Of a DNA stretch of 64,000 bases, positions 8,677-17,705 are shown one piece after another. A model generated the notes under the pieces. It was not told the origin of the DNA and searched no databases. It worked only from the letters and a program-made list of their open reading frames with translations. Position 1 is the first letter of the stretch. Every line of letters starts with the position of its first letter. The stretch covers positions 372,001 to 436,000 of the forward strand of contig NZ_NEVL01000003.1 in NCBI RefSeq assembly GCF_002261335.1, read 5' to 3'. This DNA is from Bordetella genomosp. 1. GTDB taxonomy: Bacteria; Pseudomonadota; Gammaproteobacteria; Burkholderiales; Burkholderiaceae_B. The position numbers were made by a program, and so were the translations under genes.

Positions 8677-9915
8677 TCACACGGCCGCCATCGCCTGCAA
8701 CACGCGCTGCCGCAGCCACGCGGTCAGGCCCAGGTTGACCAGCGCCAGCACGAGCAGCAGCCACAGCGTGCCGATCGTGCCGATGTGGGTGATGAGCATG
8801 CCGCAGGCGAGCGGCGTGAGGGCCTGGAAGATCAGCGAGGAACGGGCCAGCCGGCCCATCACGGGCGCGAGGGCGCTGGCCGGCAGCATGGCGAGCGGCA
8901 GCGTGCCGCGCACCAGCGCGCGCAGGCCATTGCCGATGCCGTAGCACACGATGCCCACGGCGGCCGCCTGCGGACTGACGAGGATCAGGCCCAGGCCGAG
9001 CGCGACGAACGCCGCCGAGATCAGGGCCATCCACATCGGATGCAGGTTCTTGATGCTGAAGGTGATGACGCGCATCAGCACCATGCTGGGCCCGATGAGC
9101 GCGCCCAGCGCGATGGCGGAGGCCTGGCTGTGGCCCACCCCCTGCAGCAGCACGATGATCTGCACCGATACCGCCGTCATCAGGATGGCAGCGATGGAGA
9201 ACACGCAGGACAGCAGCCAGTAGGTGCTGCGCGGTACGGTTGCGAGCGCAGCGGTGAGGGCGGCCTTGTCGGCGGCCCTGCCCGCGGCCTTGCCCGCGGC
9301 GGCTGCCGCGTCGGCAGCGGGCGGCGCCGCGGCGGGCAGCGCCTTGAGATAGAGCGGTGTGTTCACGAGCACCAGCACGGCGGCGTAGACGGCGCAGGTG
9401 GCGCGCCAGCCCAGCGGTTCCACCATCCAGGCGAGCACGGGCCAGACCACCGTGGTGGCAAAGCCCGCGATCAGCGTGATCGCATTGATGACCGGGCGCG
9501 CGCGCTGGCGATACATGATGCCCAGCGTGGCGAACAGCGGATCGTACAGGCCGCCCGCCATGCCCGCGCCGATCAGGCACCAGCCCGCGAAGAACACCCA
9601 CAGATTGGGCGCGGCGCCCACCACGCACAGACCGGCGGCGACGATCCAGCCCGAGGCCACCAGCACCTGGCGGCCCTGGCCGCGCGCGATGAAGGCGTTG
9701 GCGCGTGGCGACAACAGGCCGGAGATCAGCACGCCCACGGTCAGGGCGCCGTAGATCCACGACATCGACCACTGCGTGTCGCGATGGATCGGATCGGCCA
9801 GCACCGACAGCAGGAAGAACGAGCCGCCCCAGATCAGGATCTGGGCGATGCCGAGCAGGAAGCTGACGGAGAAGGGAACACGCGCCTCGCTGGCGCCGGC
9901 GGGCGTGGCGCTCAT
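8677..9915 (-). CDS. MFS transporter
   Basis: A 412-residue major facilitator protein with about 12 hydrophobic segments and a long Ala/Lys-rich cytoplasmic loop between segments 6 and 7 (DAAAAAGKAAGRAADKAALT). I took the ATG at 9915 (MSATPAGAS...), since the earlier in-frame extension to 10200 is Pro/Arg-rich junk with no membrane character. The first segment, FLLGIAQILIWGGSFFLLSVLAD, is typical of a subgroup annotated only as MFS. Substrate unknown. It is transcribed alone, with the downstream 148 bases before the SMI1 gene showing no feature. Confidence 0.85.
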   Translation of the reverse strand: MSATPAGASEARVPFSVSFLLGIAQILIWGGSFFLLSVLADPIHRDTQWSMSWIYGALTVGVLISGLLSPRANAFIARGQGRQVLVASGWIVAAGLCVVGAAPNLWVFFAGWCLIGAGMAGGLYDPLFATLGIMYRQRARPVINAITLIAGFATTVVWPVLAWMVEPLGWRATCAVYAAVLVLVNTPLYLKALPAAAPPAADAAAAAGKAAGRAADKAALTAALATVPRSTYWLLSCVFSIAAILMTAVSVQIIVLLQGVGHSQASAIALGALIGPSMVLMRVITFSIKNLHPMWMALISAAFVALGLGLILVSPQAAAVGIVCYGIGNGLRALVRGTLPLAMLPASALAPVMGRLARSSLIFQALTPLACGMLITHIGTIGTLWLLLVLALVNLGLTAWLRQRVLQAMAAV

Positions 9916-10210
9916 GCGGCGCGCACCGCAATGCGTGCCGTGGGGTGCGGGGCTGCGCCGCGGGGCCCCGGGCTGCCTCCGCATGGCGGCGGAAAACAGG
10001 GGTGCGGCGTGCAGCAGGAATCCATGGGGAGACAGCGGGAAGAAGGGCGGGAGACAGGAATGGTAGGCCCGATTGCGGCGGCGGGCAACGTGCGCGCCGG
10101 CGGCCGTCCATTCCGCCGGATCGCCGGCCGGCCCAGGCACCGGTGGCGTGTGCGCGGGCCCTGCGGATCCGCGCGCTCGGCAGGGGCCGCTGCGGCGCAA
10201 ACGTCGGCGA

Positions 10211-11134
10211 TCAGGCTTTCATCGTCGCCGATTCGGCGTTGGCTCGGCGCACGAACTCGACGAAAGCCCTGAGCGGTGCGGGCGTGAAGCGTCGGCCCGA
10301 GTAATAGAGATACGGGCCGGGAAAGCTGGGCCACCACTTGGGCAGGACAGGCACGAGCGTGCCCGCGTCGAATTGCGGGCGCAACCAATCCTCGAACAGA
10401 TAGACGATGCCGGTGCCGGCGCAGGCGGCGTCGATCGCCAGGTCCACCGCACCGCCGATCCGCACCACCAGCGGGCCGGTGGGCTCGAGTTGGTGGCGCT
10501 CGCCGTTGCGTTCGAACTCCCACGGCGGCATGGCGCCGCTCGGGAACCGCCCGCGCAGGCAGGCATGCTGCATCAGGTCGCGCGGATGGCGCGGCGTGCC
10601 GTGGCGCGCCAGGTAGGCGGGCGAGGCGGCGGCCGCGAACCGTTGCACGCGCGGGCCGATCGGCAGCGCGATCATGTCCTGCTCCAGGCTTTCTCCATAA
10701 CGGATGCCGGCGTCGCAGCCCTCGGCCAGGATGTCGACGAAGCTTTCCTCGGCCACCACGTCGAGCCGGATGTCGGGGTACTCGGCGAGAAAGGGCGGGA
10801 CCAGCGCCGGCAGGACCAGGCGCGAGGCGCTGAGCGACACGTTCAGCCGCAGGGTGCCGGCGGGCTGGTCGGCGCTGCGGCTGAAGGTGTCGATGGCCGC
10901 CTCCATCTCGCTCAGCGCGGGGTCGAGCCGCGCCAGCAGGTTGCGGCCGGCCTCGGTGAGCGACACGCTGCGAGTGGTGCGATGCAGAAGGCGCACGCCC
11001 AGGCGCGCCTCGACCCGCCGCAATGCGTCGCTCAGGCGCGAGGGGTTGGTATTGCCCAGCCGCGCGGCCTCGCGGAAGCCGCCCGCCCGGGCCACGGCCA
11101 CGAAGGCATTGAGATCGTTCAGGTCGATGTGCAT
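10211..11134 (-). CDS. LysR-family transcriptional regulator
   Basis: A 307-residue LysR protein. The winged helix-turn-helix occupies residues 1-60 (LNAFVAVARAGGFREAARLG, then VEARLGVRLLHRTTRSVSLTEAG), followed by the two-lobed effector-binding domain from about 90. It is divergent from an aldo/keto reductase gene, and the short gap between them carries a strong inverted repeat. By the usual logic of this family it activates the reductase gene and represses itself. The effector is unknown. Confidence 0.92.
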   Translation of the reverse strand: MHIDLNDLNAFVAVARAGGFREAARLGNTNPSRLSDALRRVEARLGVRLLHRTTRSVSLTEAGRNLLARLDPALSEMEAAIDTFSRSADQPAGTLRLNVSLSASRLVLPALVPPFLAEYPDIRLDVVAEESFVDILAEGCDAGIRYGESLEQDMIALPIGPRVQRFAAAASPAYLARHGTPRHPRDLMQHACLRGRFPSGAMPPWEFERNGERHQLEPTGPLVVRIGGAVDLAIDAACAGTGIVYLFEDWLRPQFDAGTLVPVLPKWWPSFPGPYLYYSGRRFTPAPLRAFVEFVRRANAESATMKA

Positions 11135-11139
11135 TGTCC

Positions 11140-11178
11140 GATAACCCGTACAGGCTGTGCGGATTGTACGGGATTATC
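11140..11178. promoter_or_regulatory. LysR operator between regulator and aldo/keto reductase
   Basis: GATAACCCGTACA (11140-11152) and TGTACGGGATTATC (11165-11178) form an inverted repeat with 13-14 base arms, one base of offset and a 12-base spacer. It starts 6 bases upstream of the LysR ATG and ends 62 bases before the reductase ATG. Size and position fit a LysR-type recognition site controlling both genes. Confidence 0.7.
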
Positions 11179-11240
11179 AACGGGCGGATCCGGCTCTATC
11201 TTGAATGCCTGTTCCTTCCACAGACACCTCGGAGCCCGTC

Positions 11241-12125
11241 ATGACCTCGAATTCTTCCTCTCTTTCCCAAGCCGGCCACTGGCAGCTCGGCAGCCGCCAG
11301 GTCAAGCGCCTGGGCTATGGCGCCATGCAGCTCGCCGGACCCGGCGTGTTCGGCCCGCCCAAGGAACGCGACGCCGCGCTGGCCGTGCTGCGCGAGGCCG
11401 TGGCGGCGGGCGTCGATCACATCGACACCAGCGACTTCTACGGCCCGCACGTCACCAACCAGCTGATCCGCGATGCGCTGGCGCCGTATCCGGACGAGCT
11501 TACGATCGTGACCAAGATCGGGGCGCGCCGCGGCGACGATGCCGCCTGGCTGCCGGCCTATTCGGCCGAAGCATTGACCCGCGCGGTGCATGACAACCTG
11601 CGCAACCTCGGACGTGAAGTGCTCGACGTGGTGAACCTGCGCATCATGTTCGATCCCTTTGCGCCGGCCGAGGGCTCGATCGAGGCGCCGCTCACGGTGC
11701 TGGCCGAGCTGCAGCGGCAGGGCCTGGTGCGCCACGTGGGGCTGAGCAACGTCACCGCGGCCCAGGTGGCCGAAGGCCGCGCGATCACCGAGATCGTGTG
11801 CGTGCAGAATCTCTACAACCTGGCGCAGCGCACGGACGACACGCTCATCGACCAGCTGGCGCGCGACGGCATCGCTTACGTGCCGTTCTTTCCGCTCGGC
11901 GGCTTCAACCCCCTGCAGTCGCAGGCCTTGTCGGACGTGGCGCGCAGCCTCGGCCATACGCCGATGCAGGTGGCGCTCGCATGGCTGCTGCAACGGGCGC
12001 CGAACATCCTGCTGATTCCCGGCACCTCGTCGGTCGCCCACCTGCGGGAGAACCTGGCGGCCGGCGCGATCGTCCTGCCGGACGAGGCGCTCGCCATCCT
12101 GGACGGCATCGGCGCGCGCGCCTAG
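11241..12125 (+). CDS. aldo/keto reductase
   Basis: A 294-residue NADPH-dependent oxidoreductase with the TIM-barrel aldo/keto reductase fold. The Asp in VDHIDTSDFYG and the Tyr next to it, the Lys in IVTKIG, and the segment RHVGLSNVTAAQV correspond to the catalytic and cofactor-binding elements of the family; the C-terminal IPGTSSVAHLRENL binds the 2'-phosphate of NADPH in relatives. The ATG at 11241 follows GGAG with a 6-base spacing, better than the upstream ATG at 11205. Its expression is probably set by the divergent LysR gene. Carbonyl substrate unknown. Confidence 0.92.
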   Translation: MTSNSSSLSQAGHWQLGSRQVKRLGYGAMQLAGPGVFGPPKERDAALAVLREAVAAGVDHIDTSDFYGPHVTNQLIRDALAPYPDELTIVTKIGARRGDDAAWLPAYSAEALTRAVHDNLRNLGREVLDVVNLRIMFDPFAPAEGSIEAPLTVLAELQRQGLVRHVGLSNVTAAQVAEGRAITEIVCVQNLYNLAQRTDDTLIDQLARDGIAYVPFFPLGGFNPLQSQALSDVARSLGHTPMQVALAWLLQRAPNILLIPGTSSVAHLRENLAAGAIVLPDEALAILDGIGARA

Positions 12126-12253
12126 AACCGCCGCGCGCGGTCGGCGGATTGGATGCGCGCGCAACCACGGCGACACGCGGCCGGACGGCGGCAGCGCGGC
12201 CGGGCGCCATGCATTAGCATAGCCACCCATCGCCACGCTCCTCGCCGCCGTCC

Positions 12254-13720
12254 ATGCCGTATCTGATCTGGTCCGTGCCCACCCTGGTCGTCATCGCCGC
12301 CATCGCCAGCGGCCGCGTGTCCACGGTGACCGCGGCCGCGCTCGGCGTGCTGGCCGCGGTGCCGGTGGCGGTGTGGGCGGGGCCACAGGCCGGTTTCGCG
12401 CTCGACGGCGTCGTGCAGGCGCTGCTGCGCGGCGGCTGGATCGGCGTCACGATCGCGCCGTACATCCTGGGCGGGCTGCTGTTCTGGCAATTGGCGGCGC
12501 GGGCCGCCGCGCCCGAGGCCGCGAGCGCCATGCCGGCCGCGCACCGTCTGCCGACACGGGCGCGCCGGCGGCTCGTCTTTTTCGCCTGTTTCCTGGTCGG
12601 GCCGTTTGCCGAGTCGGCCACCGGCTTCGGCGTCGGCATGCTCGGCACCGTCGCCATGATCCGGCCACTGGGATTGGCGCCGCGCCACGTCATGATCTTC
12701 GCCCTGTTGAGCCAGACGCTCATCCCGTGGGGCGCGATGGGCAGCGGCACGATGCTCGCGGCGGCGTACACGCGCATGCCCGCCACCGATCTGGCGCTTT
12801 ACGCGATGCCGCTGGTGGCGCTGCTGATGGGGGTGTGGCTGCTGCTGTTCTGGCGCACCGCGCGCCTGGCAAACCTGGGCGCCGCGCGCGGGGAGTACGC
12901 CGCGGAGGCCGGCTGGATCGCCGCCGCGCTGGCGCTGCTCGCGCTCGCCACCTGGCAGCTGGGGCCCGAGACCGCCTTGCTGGCGGCGTACGGCCCGCTC
13001 ATCGTGTTGCGTTTTCTGGCCGACGAGCGCCCCGATGCGGCGCGGCTGCGGCAGGCCGTGCATGCGGCGCTGCCGTTCGTCGTGCTGATCGGGGCCTTGG
13101 TGCTGACCCGCATGCCGGCCGTGGCCGCGCGGTTGCGCCAGCCCGCGTTCTTGCCCTACGCCGATCTGCCGGCCTGGCAGCCCTTGTTTCACGCCGGCAG
13201 CTGGCTCGTCGCCGGCGGCGTGCTGACCGCGCTGTGGCGTGGACAGGGGCGCACCTTGCCCGCACAGGCGGCGGGCGCGTGGCGCACCGGCCGGAACGCG
13301 GTCTACACGGTCTTCCTGTTTGCCATGATGGCCGAGATCCTGACCGCTGCCGGCATCTCGCAGGCCTTTGCCCGCGGCATGTTCGAGGCCCTGCAGGCAC
13401 AGGCGATCCTGTTCACGCCGGTGCTGTCGGGCGTGTTCGGCATCCTCGCCAACAGCGGCAACGCACCCAACAGCCTGTTCATGCCGTCGCAGGTGGCGCT
13501 GGCGTTGCAGGCCGGATTCAGCGTGCTGGCGGTGGCCGCGATCCAGCACGTGTCGGGCTCGCAGCTCAGCCTGTTCTCACCCGTGCGCATGTCGATCGCG
13601 GCCGGGCTGGCGCAGGGCGCCGGCCAGGAGCGTGCCGTTTATGTGGCGCTGCTGCCTTACGCGCTGGCGGCGGCGCTGCTGCTGACGCTGGCGGCCGGCG
13701 TGCTGATCGGGCTGGGCTGA
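12254..13720 (+). CDS. L-lactate permease (LctP) family transporter
   Basis: A 488-residue integral membrane protein with about 13 hydrophobic segments. The conserved ESATGFGVGMLG motif near residue 118 and SGNAPNSLFMPSQ near 405 are typical of the LctP family of proton-coupled lactate/glycolate symporters. The sequence is shorter than E. coli LctP (about 550 residues), so substrate identity is uncertain. It is monocistronic and faces a convergent small gene. No lactate dehydrogenase gene is in the window. Confidence 0.85.
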   Translation: MPYLIWSVPTLVVIAAIASGRVSTVTAAALGVLAAVPVAVWAGPQAGFALDGVVQALLRGGWIGVTIAPYILGGLLFWQLAARAAAPEAASAMPAAHRLPTRARRRLVFFACFLVGPFAESATGFGVGMLGTVAMIRPLGLAPRHVMIFALLSQTLIPWGAMGSGTMLAAAYTRMPATDLALYAMPLVALLMGVWLLLFWRTARLANLGAARGEYAAEAGWIAAALALLALATWQLGPETALLAAYGPLIVLRFLADERPDAARLRQAVHAALPFVVLIGALVLTRMPAVAARLRQPAFLPYADLPAWQPLFHAGSWLVAGGVLTALWRGQGRTLPAQAAGAWRTGRNAVYTVFLFAMMAEILTAAGISQAFARGMFEALQAQAILFTPVLSGVFGILANSGNAPNSLFMPSQVALALQAGFSVLAVAAIQHVSGSQLSLFSPVRMSIAAGLAQGAGQERAVYVALLPYALAAALLLTLAAGVLIGLG

Positions 13721-13721
13721 G

Positions 13722-13750
13722 CGCCTGCGCACGCCCCGCATGCGGAGGCG
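13722..13750. terminator. hairpin between convergent genes
   Basis: CGCCTGCGCA (13722-13731) and TGCGGAGGCG (13741-13750) pair with one mismatch around a 9-base loop. It lies exactly between the permease stop and the convergent small gene stop. There is no T-run. Confidence 0.35.
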
Positions 13751-13752
13751 GT

Positions 13753-14058
13753 TCAGACGCGCGGGCCCTTGCCGGTGGGCAGCGTGCCGGGCGTATCGTC
13801 CGCGGGCTTGAACACGCCGTCGCGGGAGTCGGCCGCGGGGCCGCCGCCCGCGGGCCGCGTGGCCCGATCCTCGTCCTCGTTGCTGCCCTTGTCCGAGCGC
13901 GCATTCGCGTCGGACAAGCCCTTTTGCACTTTGTCGGCGATGTCGACCTGCGGTTCGGAGGAGGGCTCGGGCGCGGCGGGCTGGCCGGGGTCGTTGCGGT
14001 CCTGGTCCGGCGGCGGGGCCGGTTCGGCGGCCGGGCCGCCTGGCTTGGGGTGGGTCAT
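13753..14058 (-). CDS. small hydrophilic disordered protein
   Basis: A 101-residue protein rich in Pro, Asp, Gly, Ala and Lys with no hydrophobic segment, so it should be intrinsically unstructured. The ATG at 14058 follows GGAGC on the minus strand. The only organised element is a central stretch (VDIADKVQKGLSDANARSD) that could form a short helix. Its C-terminus (DDTPGTLPTGKG) resembles the tail of another small protein at 17356-17622 (DGTLPGGPD). It lies 56 bases downstream of the DUF421 gene, likely co-transcribed. No function assigned. Confidence 0.6.
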   Translation of the reverse strand: MTHPKPGGPAAEPAPPPDQDRNDPGQPAAPEPSSEPQVDIADKVQKGLSDANARSDKGSNEDEDRATRPAGGGPAADSRDGVFKPADDTPGTLPTGKGPRV

Positions 14059-14114
14059 GGGGGGCTCCTGGGTTGCGGCGGTCGTCCGCCGGATGGGGTT
14101 GGCGTGCCGAGCGT

Positions 14115-14636
14115 TCAGGGTTCGTCGAGCGTCGACTCGCCGTCGCCTTGCGCCTGGGCAGCGCGCAGCACGCTGAATTCGCCATTGGATTCGATATACG
14201 CGCGCCTCACCTCGTCGAGCGTGGCGATGCCCTTCAGCCTGAGCTGCTCCATGAGTTCGGAGCGGCTCACGTGTTCGCGCCGCAGGCCCTTGACGTCGAT
14301 GCGTCCGTCGCGCACCAGGCACACGCGGCTGGGCTCGAGCACGCGGCGCAGCCCGGGAAATCGATAGGTCGCGCGATCGAGCACGAAGCTCCATCCGACG
14401 ATGGTGCACACGACGATCACGCCGTCGCCCAACGAATACGAGTCACCCGACATGGCGTTGCCGGCCGCGTCCGCGACCAGCACGAGCACCAGCATGTCGG
14501 CCGTTCCGAGCGAGCCGAGGTCGCGCCGGCCGGAAATGCGCAAGAGGGCGAACAACACCCAGTAGATGGTGGTGCCGCGTACGAACATTTCCAGGAAGCC
14601 GGCTTGAAGCGCAAAGATATCGACAAGCGATTTCAT
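14115..14636 (-). CDS. DUF421 (YetF-like) membrane protein
   Basis: A 173-residue protein. Residues 1-85 contain three hydrophobic segments around the family motif LLRISGRRDLGSLGTADMLVLVLVADAAGNAM. Residues 90-165 form the conserved soluble domain (PSRVCLVRDGRIDVKGLRREHVSRSELMEQLRLKGI). This architecture defines the DUF421/YetF family, found in spore formers and proteobacteria and of unsettled function. The ATG at 14636 starts directly at the conserved region. It heads a probable two-gene unit with the disordered protein. Confidence 0.85.
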   Translation of the reverse strand: MKSLVDIFALQAGFLEMFVRGTTIYWVLFALLRISGRRDLGSLGTADMLVLVLVADAAGNAMSGDSYSLGDGVIVVCTIVGWSFVLDRATYRFPGLRRVLEPSRVCLVRDGRIDVKGLRREHVSRSELMEQLRLKGIATLDEVRRAYIESNGEFSVLRAAQAQGDGESTLDEP

Positions 14637-14915
14637 AGGGGGGTTCCAGTGGGACGTTGCGTGCGCAATCAACCCGCGAGGCCGCGCGCAGAGGCGAGCG
14701 GTGCCGCATCCGTCCTGTTGCGACCACGGGCGACGCGTTAGGCGAAGCAACTGGCGTGCCCATGCGCAAGGCGTTCGCGCCGGGGGGAGCGTCGGTGAGC
14801 ATGGGCACGGCCGATGCTGGGCAGACCGCAGGCCGGGCGCGGGACAGCGCGCCTGATTGCACGGACTGGCTGAAACCACCGGCGCTGCGTGACAGTGCCA
14901 CCCACGGAGATTCTC

Positions 14916-16085
14916 ATGAAGGCACTTTGCTGGCAGGGCAAGCACGATATCCGCTATGAAACCGTTCCCGATCCCGTGATCGAACAGCCGCGCGACGCCA
15001 TCGTGCGGGTCAGCGCCTGCGCGATCTGCGGCTCGGACCTGCATCTGTTCGATGGCTTCATGCCGGACATGCACCACGGCGACATCATGGGCCATGAGTT
15101 CATGGGCGAGGTGGTCGAGGTGGGGCGCGAATGCGGCGGGCTGCAGGTCGGCGAGCGGGTGGTCGTGCCGTTCACCATCACCTGCGGCGAATGCGATCAA
15201 TGCCGGCGCGGCAACTTCTCGGTCTGCGAGCGCACCAATCGCAACGCCGACAAGGCGGCCAAGATGTTCGGCCACACCACCGCCGGCCTGTTTGGCTACA
15301 CCCATCTCACCGGCGGCTACCCGGGCGGGCAGGCCGAGTATGTGCGGGTGCCGTTCGCCGACAGTACCCACATCAAGGTGCCTGACGGCCTGAGCGACGA
15401 TCAGGTGCTGTTCCTGGGCGACGTTCTGCCCACCGGCTGGCAGGCGGCCGCGCAATGCGAGATCCGACCCGAGGACACGGTGGCGGTGTGGGGCGCGGGC
15501 CCGGTCGGGCTGATGACCGTGTTGAGCGCGCAACTACAAGGGGCGCGCCAGGTGATCTGCATCGACCGCGTGCCCGAGCGCCTGCAGATGGCGGCGCAGA
15601 TTGGCGCCGTCACCATCAACTTCGAGGACCAGAGCGTGGTCGAATGCCTGCGCGAACTGACTGCGGGGCGGGGCCCCGACAAGTGCATCGACGCGGTGGG
15701 GCTCGAGGCGCATGCCACCGGCTCGCTCGACGCGATCTACGATCGCGCCAAGCAGGCGGTTGGCGCGGAAACCGACCGGCCGCACGTGCTGCGCGAGATG
15801 ATTTATGTGTGCCGCCCGGCCGGCGTGCTGTCGGTGCCCGGCGTGTACGGCGGCATGATCGACAAGATCCCGTTCGGTGCGTCGATGAACAAGGGCCTGA
15901 CCTGGCGCATGGGCCAGACCCACGTGCGGCGCTGGACCGACGAGCTGACGCAGCTGATCGCGGACGGCGAGATCGACCCGTCCTTCATCATCACGCATGA
16001 AGCGCCCTTGGCGGAGGGGCCCGAGCTCTACAAGACCTTCCGCGACAAGAAGGACGGCTGCGTCAAGGTCGTGCTGCGGCCTTGA
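14916..16085 (+). CDS. zinc-dependent alcohol dehydrogenase, FdhA-like
   Basis: A 389-residue medium-chain dehydrogenase. The catalytic-zinc elements are CAICGSDLH (near 34) and GHEFMGEV (near 63). The structural-zinc cysteines are in CGECDQCRRGNFSVC, and the Rossmann loop is GAGPVGL. The insertion around DAVGLEAHATGSLDAIYDRAKQ and the overall length resemble glutathione-independent formaldehyde dehydrogenases and related threonine/sorbitol-type enzymes. The ATG at 14916 follows GGAGA with 5-base spacing. Transcribed together with or just ahead of the small DUF1488-like gene. Confidence 0.9.
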   Translation: MKALCWQGKHDIRYETVPDPVIEQPRDAIVRVSACAICGSDLHLFDGFMPDMHHGDIMGHEFMGEVVEVGRECGGLQVGERVVVPFTITCGECDQCRRGNFSVCERTNRNADKAAKMFGHTTAGLFGYTHLTGGYPGGQAEYVRVPFADSTHIKVPDGLSDDQVLFLGDVLPTGWQAAAQCEIRPEDTVAVWGAGPVGLMTVLSAQLQGARQVICIDRVPERLQMAAQIGAVTINFEDQSVVECLRELTAGRGPDKCIDAVGLEAHATGSLDAIYDRAKQAVGAETDRPHVLREMIYVCRPAGVLSVPGVYGGMIDKIPFGASMNKGLTWRMGQTHVRRWTDELTQLIADGEIDPSFIITHEAPLAEGPELYKTFRDKKDGCVKVVLRP

Positions 16086-16158
16086 GCGGCGCGCGCGGCC
16101 ATTCCGACAGATGACCGATGGCGCCGTTGCCGCCATCGGCTTGACCAGGAGAGCGAAC

Positions 16159-16425
16159 ATGACGAAATTTACCAAGGACACCGGCGCCCACGTCCGCGAC
16201 GACACCATCGTGTTCCAGATGGAGACAGGCGGCGTCGTGCGCGACTTCGAGATTTCCGGCGCGGTGCTGCGCGAGCATTTCGGCGCCGACGACGATACGC
16301 CGGCAGCGTTGCTGGCCGCCTTCGAACGGGGTGCCGATGAGCTGCGCGAGATCGGCAAGCGCAGCCAGTGGGTGCCCGCCGACGGCCCCATCGAGCTCGG
16401 TGCGGGCGACTTCGAAGCGCGCTGA
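16159..16425 (+). CDS. DUF1488-like small protein
   Basis: An 88-residue soluble protein. The core (VVRDFEISGAVLREHFGADDDTP followed by a helix AALLAAFERGADELREIG) fits the DUF1488 pattern of a short beta segment, a LxxHFGA-like motif and a long helix. The ATG at 16159 has a strong AGGAGAG site 5-6 bases upstream. It lies between the alcohol dehydrogenase and apaH on the same strand, with gaps of 73 and 12 bases, so it may share their transcript. Function unknown. Confidence 0.7.
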   Translation: MTKFTKDTGAHVRDDTIVFQMETGGVVRDFEISGAVLREHFGADDDTPAALLAAFERGADELREIGKRSQWVPADGPIELGAGDFEAR

Positions 16426-16437
16426 GGCACGGACGCC

Positions 16438-17274
16438 ATGCGGGCCACGGCCTGGCTCATCGGCGACGTGCACGGCTGCGACGCCGCGCTGGCAGCACTG
16501 CTTGCCCATCCCGAGCTGCAGGCCGATCCGGACTGCCCGCTCTGGTTCACCGGCGACCTGGTGAATCGCGGCGTGGCGAACGCGGCGACGCTGCGGCGGG
16601 TGCGCGAGCTCGGCGCGCGCGCGACGGTCGTGCTGGGCAACCACGACCTGCGTGCGCTCGCGATCGCGGCCGGCGCACTGCCGCCGGCGGCGGGCGACAC
16701 CCTCCAGGATCTGCTGGACGCGCCGGATGCCGCGGCATTGATCGACTGGTTGCGCAGCCGTCCGCTGGCGTTGCGCGACGGCGACTACCTGCTCGCGCAT
16801 GCGGGCCTTTATCCCGGCTGGGACGGGGAGGAGGCGGTGGCGCGGGCGGCGGAGCTCGAGGCCCTGCTGCGCGAGCCGGGCTGGCGCGCCCACATGCGTC
16901 GCCTCAGCCGCCGCACGGCCGGGCACTGGCGCGACCATGCCAACGGGCCGGACCGCCATGCCTTCATCGCGTGCGCGCTGACCCGCATGCGGCTGTGCGG
17001 TTGTGCGGGCGAGTTGCATTTCAGGGCCGCCGCCACCCCCGGCCACTGGCCGGCCGGCAGCATGCCGTGGTTCGACGCGCCGCGGCGCGCCGATCGCCGC
17101 CTGACGGTGCTGTTCGGGCACTGGGCCACGCTAGGCCTGATGGTCAGGCCCGATGCAATCTGCGTGGACACCGCATGTGTGACCGGCGGCGCGTTGAGCG
17201 CATTGCGCCTGCCGGACCTGAAGCTGGTGCAGGTGTCGAGCACGGCGGGCGGACATCCGGCGCACCCGGGCTGA
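16438..17274 (+). CDS. apaH: bis(5'-nucleosyl)-tetraphosphatase, symmetrical (ApaH)
   Basis: A 278-residue metallophosphoesterase that hydrolyses diadenosine tetraphosphate to two ADP and can decap Np4-RNA. All three metal-binding blocks are present: GDVHGC near residue 9, GDLVNRG near 39 and GNHD near 66, with the later HAGLYPGWD and FGHWATLG blocks typical of ApaH. Length matches E. coli ApaH (about 280). In enterobacteria apaH sits with ksgA and apaG; here it follows a DUF1488-like gene instead. Confidence 0.88.
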   Translation: MRATAWLIGDVHGCDAALAALLAHPELQADPDCPLWFTGDLVNRGVANAATLRRVRELGARATVVLGNHDLRALAIAAGALPPAAGDTLQDLLDAPDAAALIDWLRSRPLALRDGDYLLAHAGLYPGWDGEEAVARAAELEALLREPGWRAHMRRLSRRTAGHWRDHANGPDRHAFIACALTRMRLCGCAGELHFRAAATPGHWPAGSMPWFDAPRRADRRLTVLFGHWATLGLMVRPDAICVDTACVTGGALSALRLPDLKLVQVSSTAGGHPAHPG

Positions 17275-17312
17275 ACCCGACTTGCATGATGGCCAGGCGT
17301 GCGCAGGCGGGT

Positions 17313-17347
17313 GGCGCGGGCCCTCGCTCGGAGGGAGGGCCCGCGCC
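17313..17347. terminator. strong GC hairpin between convergent genes
   Basis: GGCGCGGGCCCT (17313-17324) and AGGGCCCGCGCC (17336-17347) are perfect 12-base arms with an 11-base loop, placed between the apaH stop and a convergent small gene. It lacks a T-run but is stable enough to stop or mark both transcripts. Confidence 0.55.
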
Positions 17348-17355
17348 GGCGCATG

Positions 17356-17622
17356 TCAGTCGTCGCGGTCCGGCGTGGCGGCGGGGCGGCGCTCGGCCGC
17401 GCGTTGGGTGTCGGGACCGCCGGGCAGCGTGCCGTCGCGAGCCTCTCTTTCTTCGATCGCCTCGGCATGGTCGAAGCCGGTGCCCCGACGGCTCTGCGCT
17501 TGTGGCGGGTGGTCGATATCCGGGCCGCTCGCGTCGGCCGGCATCTTGCCGGGACGCAGGGCGCCTGCGTTGGTGTCGGGCTGGCCGGGCAGCCGGTCGG
17601 GTCGGCGGGTGTCATCGGGCAT
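17356..17622 (-). CDS. small hydrophilic disordered protein
   Basis: An 88-residue protein of mostly Asp, Arg, Pro, Gly and Ala without any hydrophobic stretch. The ATG at 17622 is preceded by GGAGGA, a strong ribosome binding site, which supports real translation. Composition suggests an unstructured, possibly stress-related protein. It shares a GTLP-type tail motif with the protein at 13753-14058. No family recognised. Confidence 0.6.
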   Translation of the reverse strand: MPDDTRRPDRLPGQPDTNAGALRPGKMPADASGPDIDHPPQAQSRRGTGFDHAEAIEEREARDGTLPGGPDTQRAAERRPAATPDRDD

Positions 17623-17705
17623 GGTTGGATTCCTCCGCATCGCGCTCGTTTCAGGAAAGCAGCGTCACCGGGCGCGTGGCCCGGCGAAAGTTGTGTGCGC
17701 AAGCA

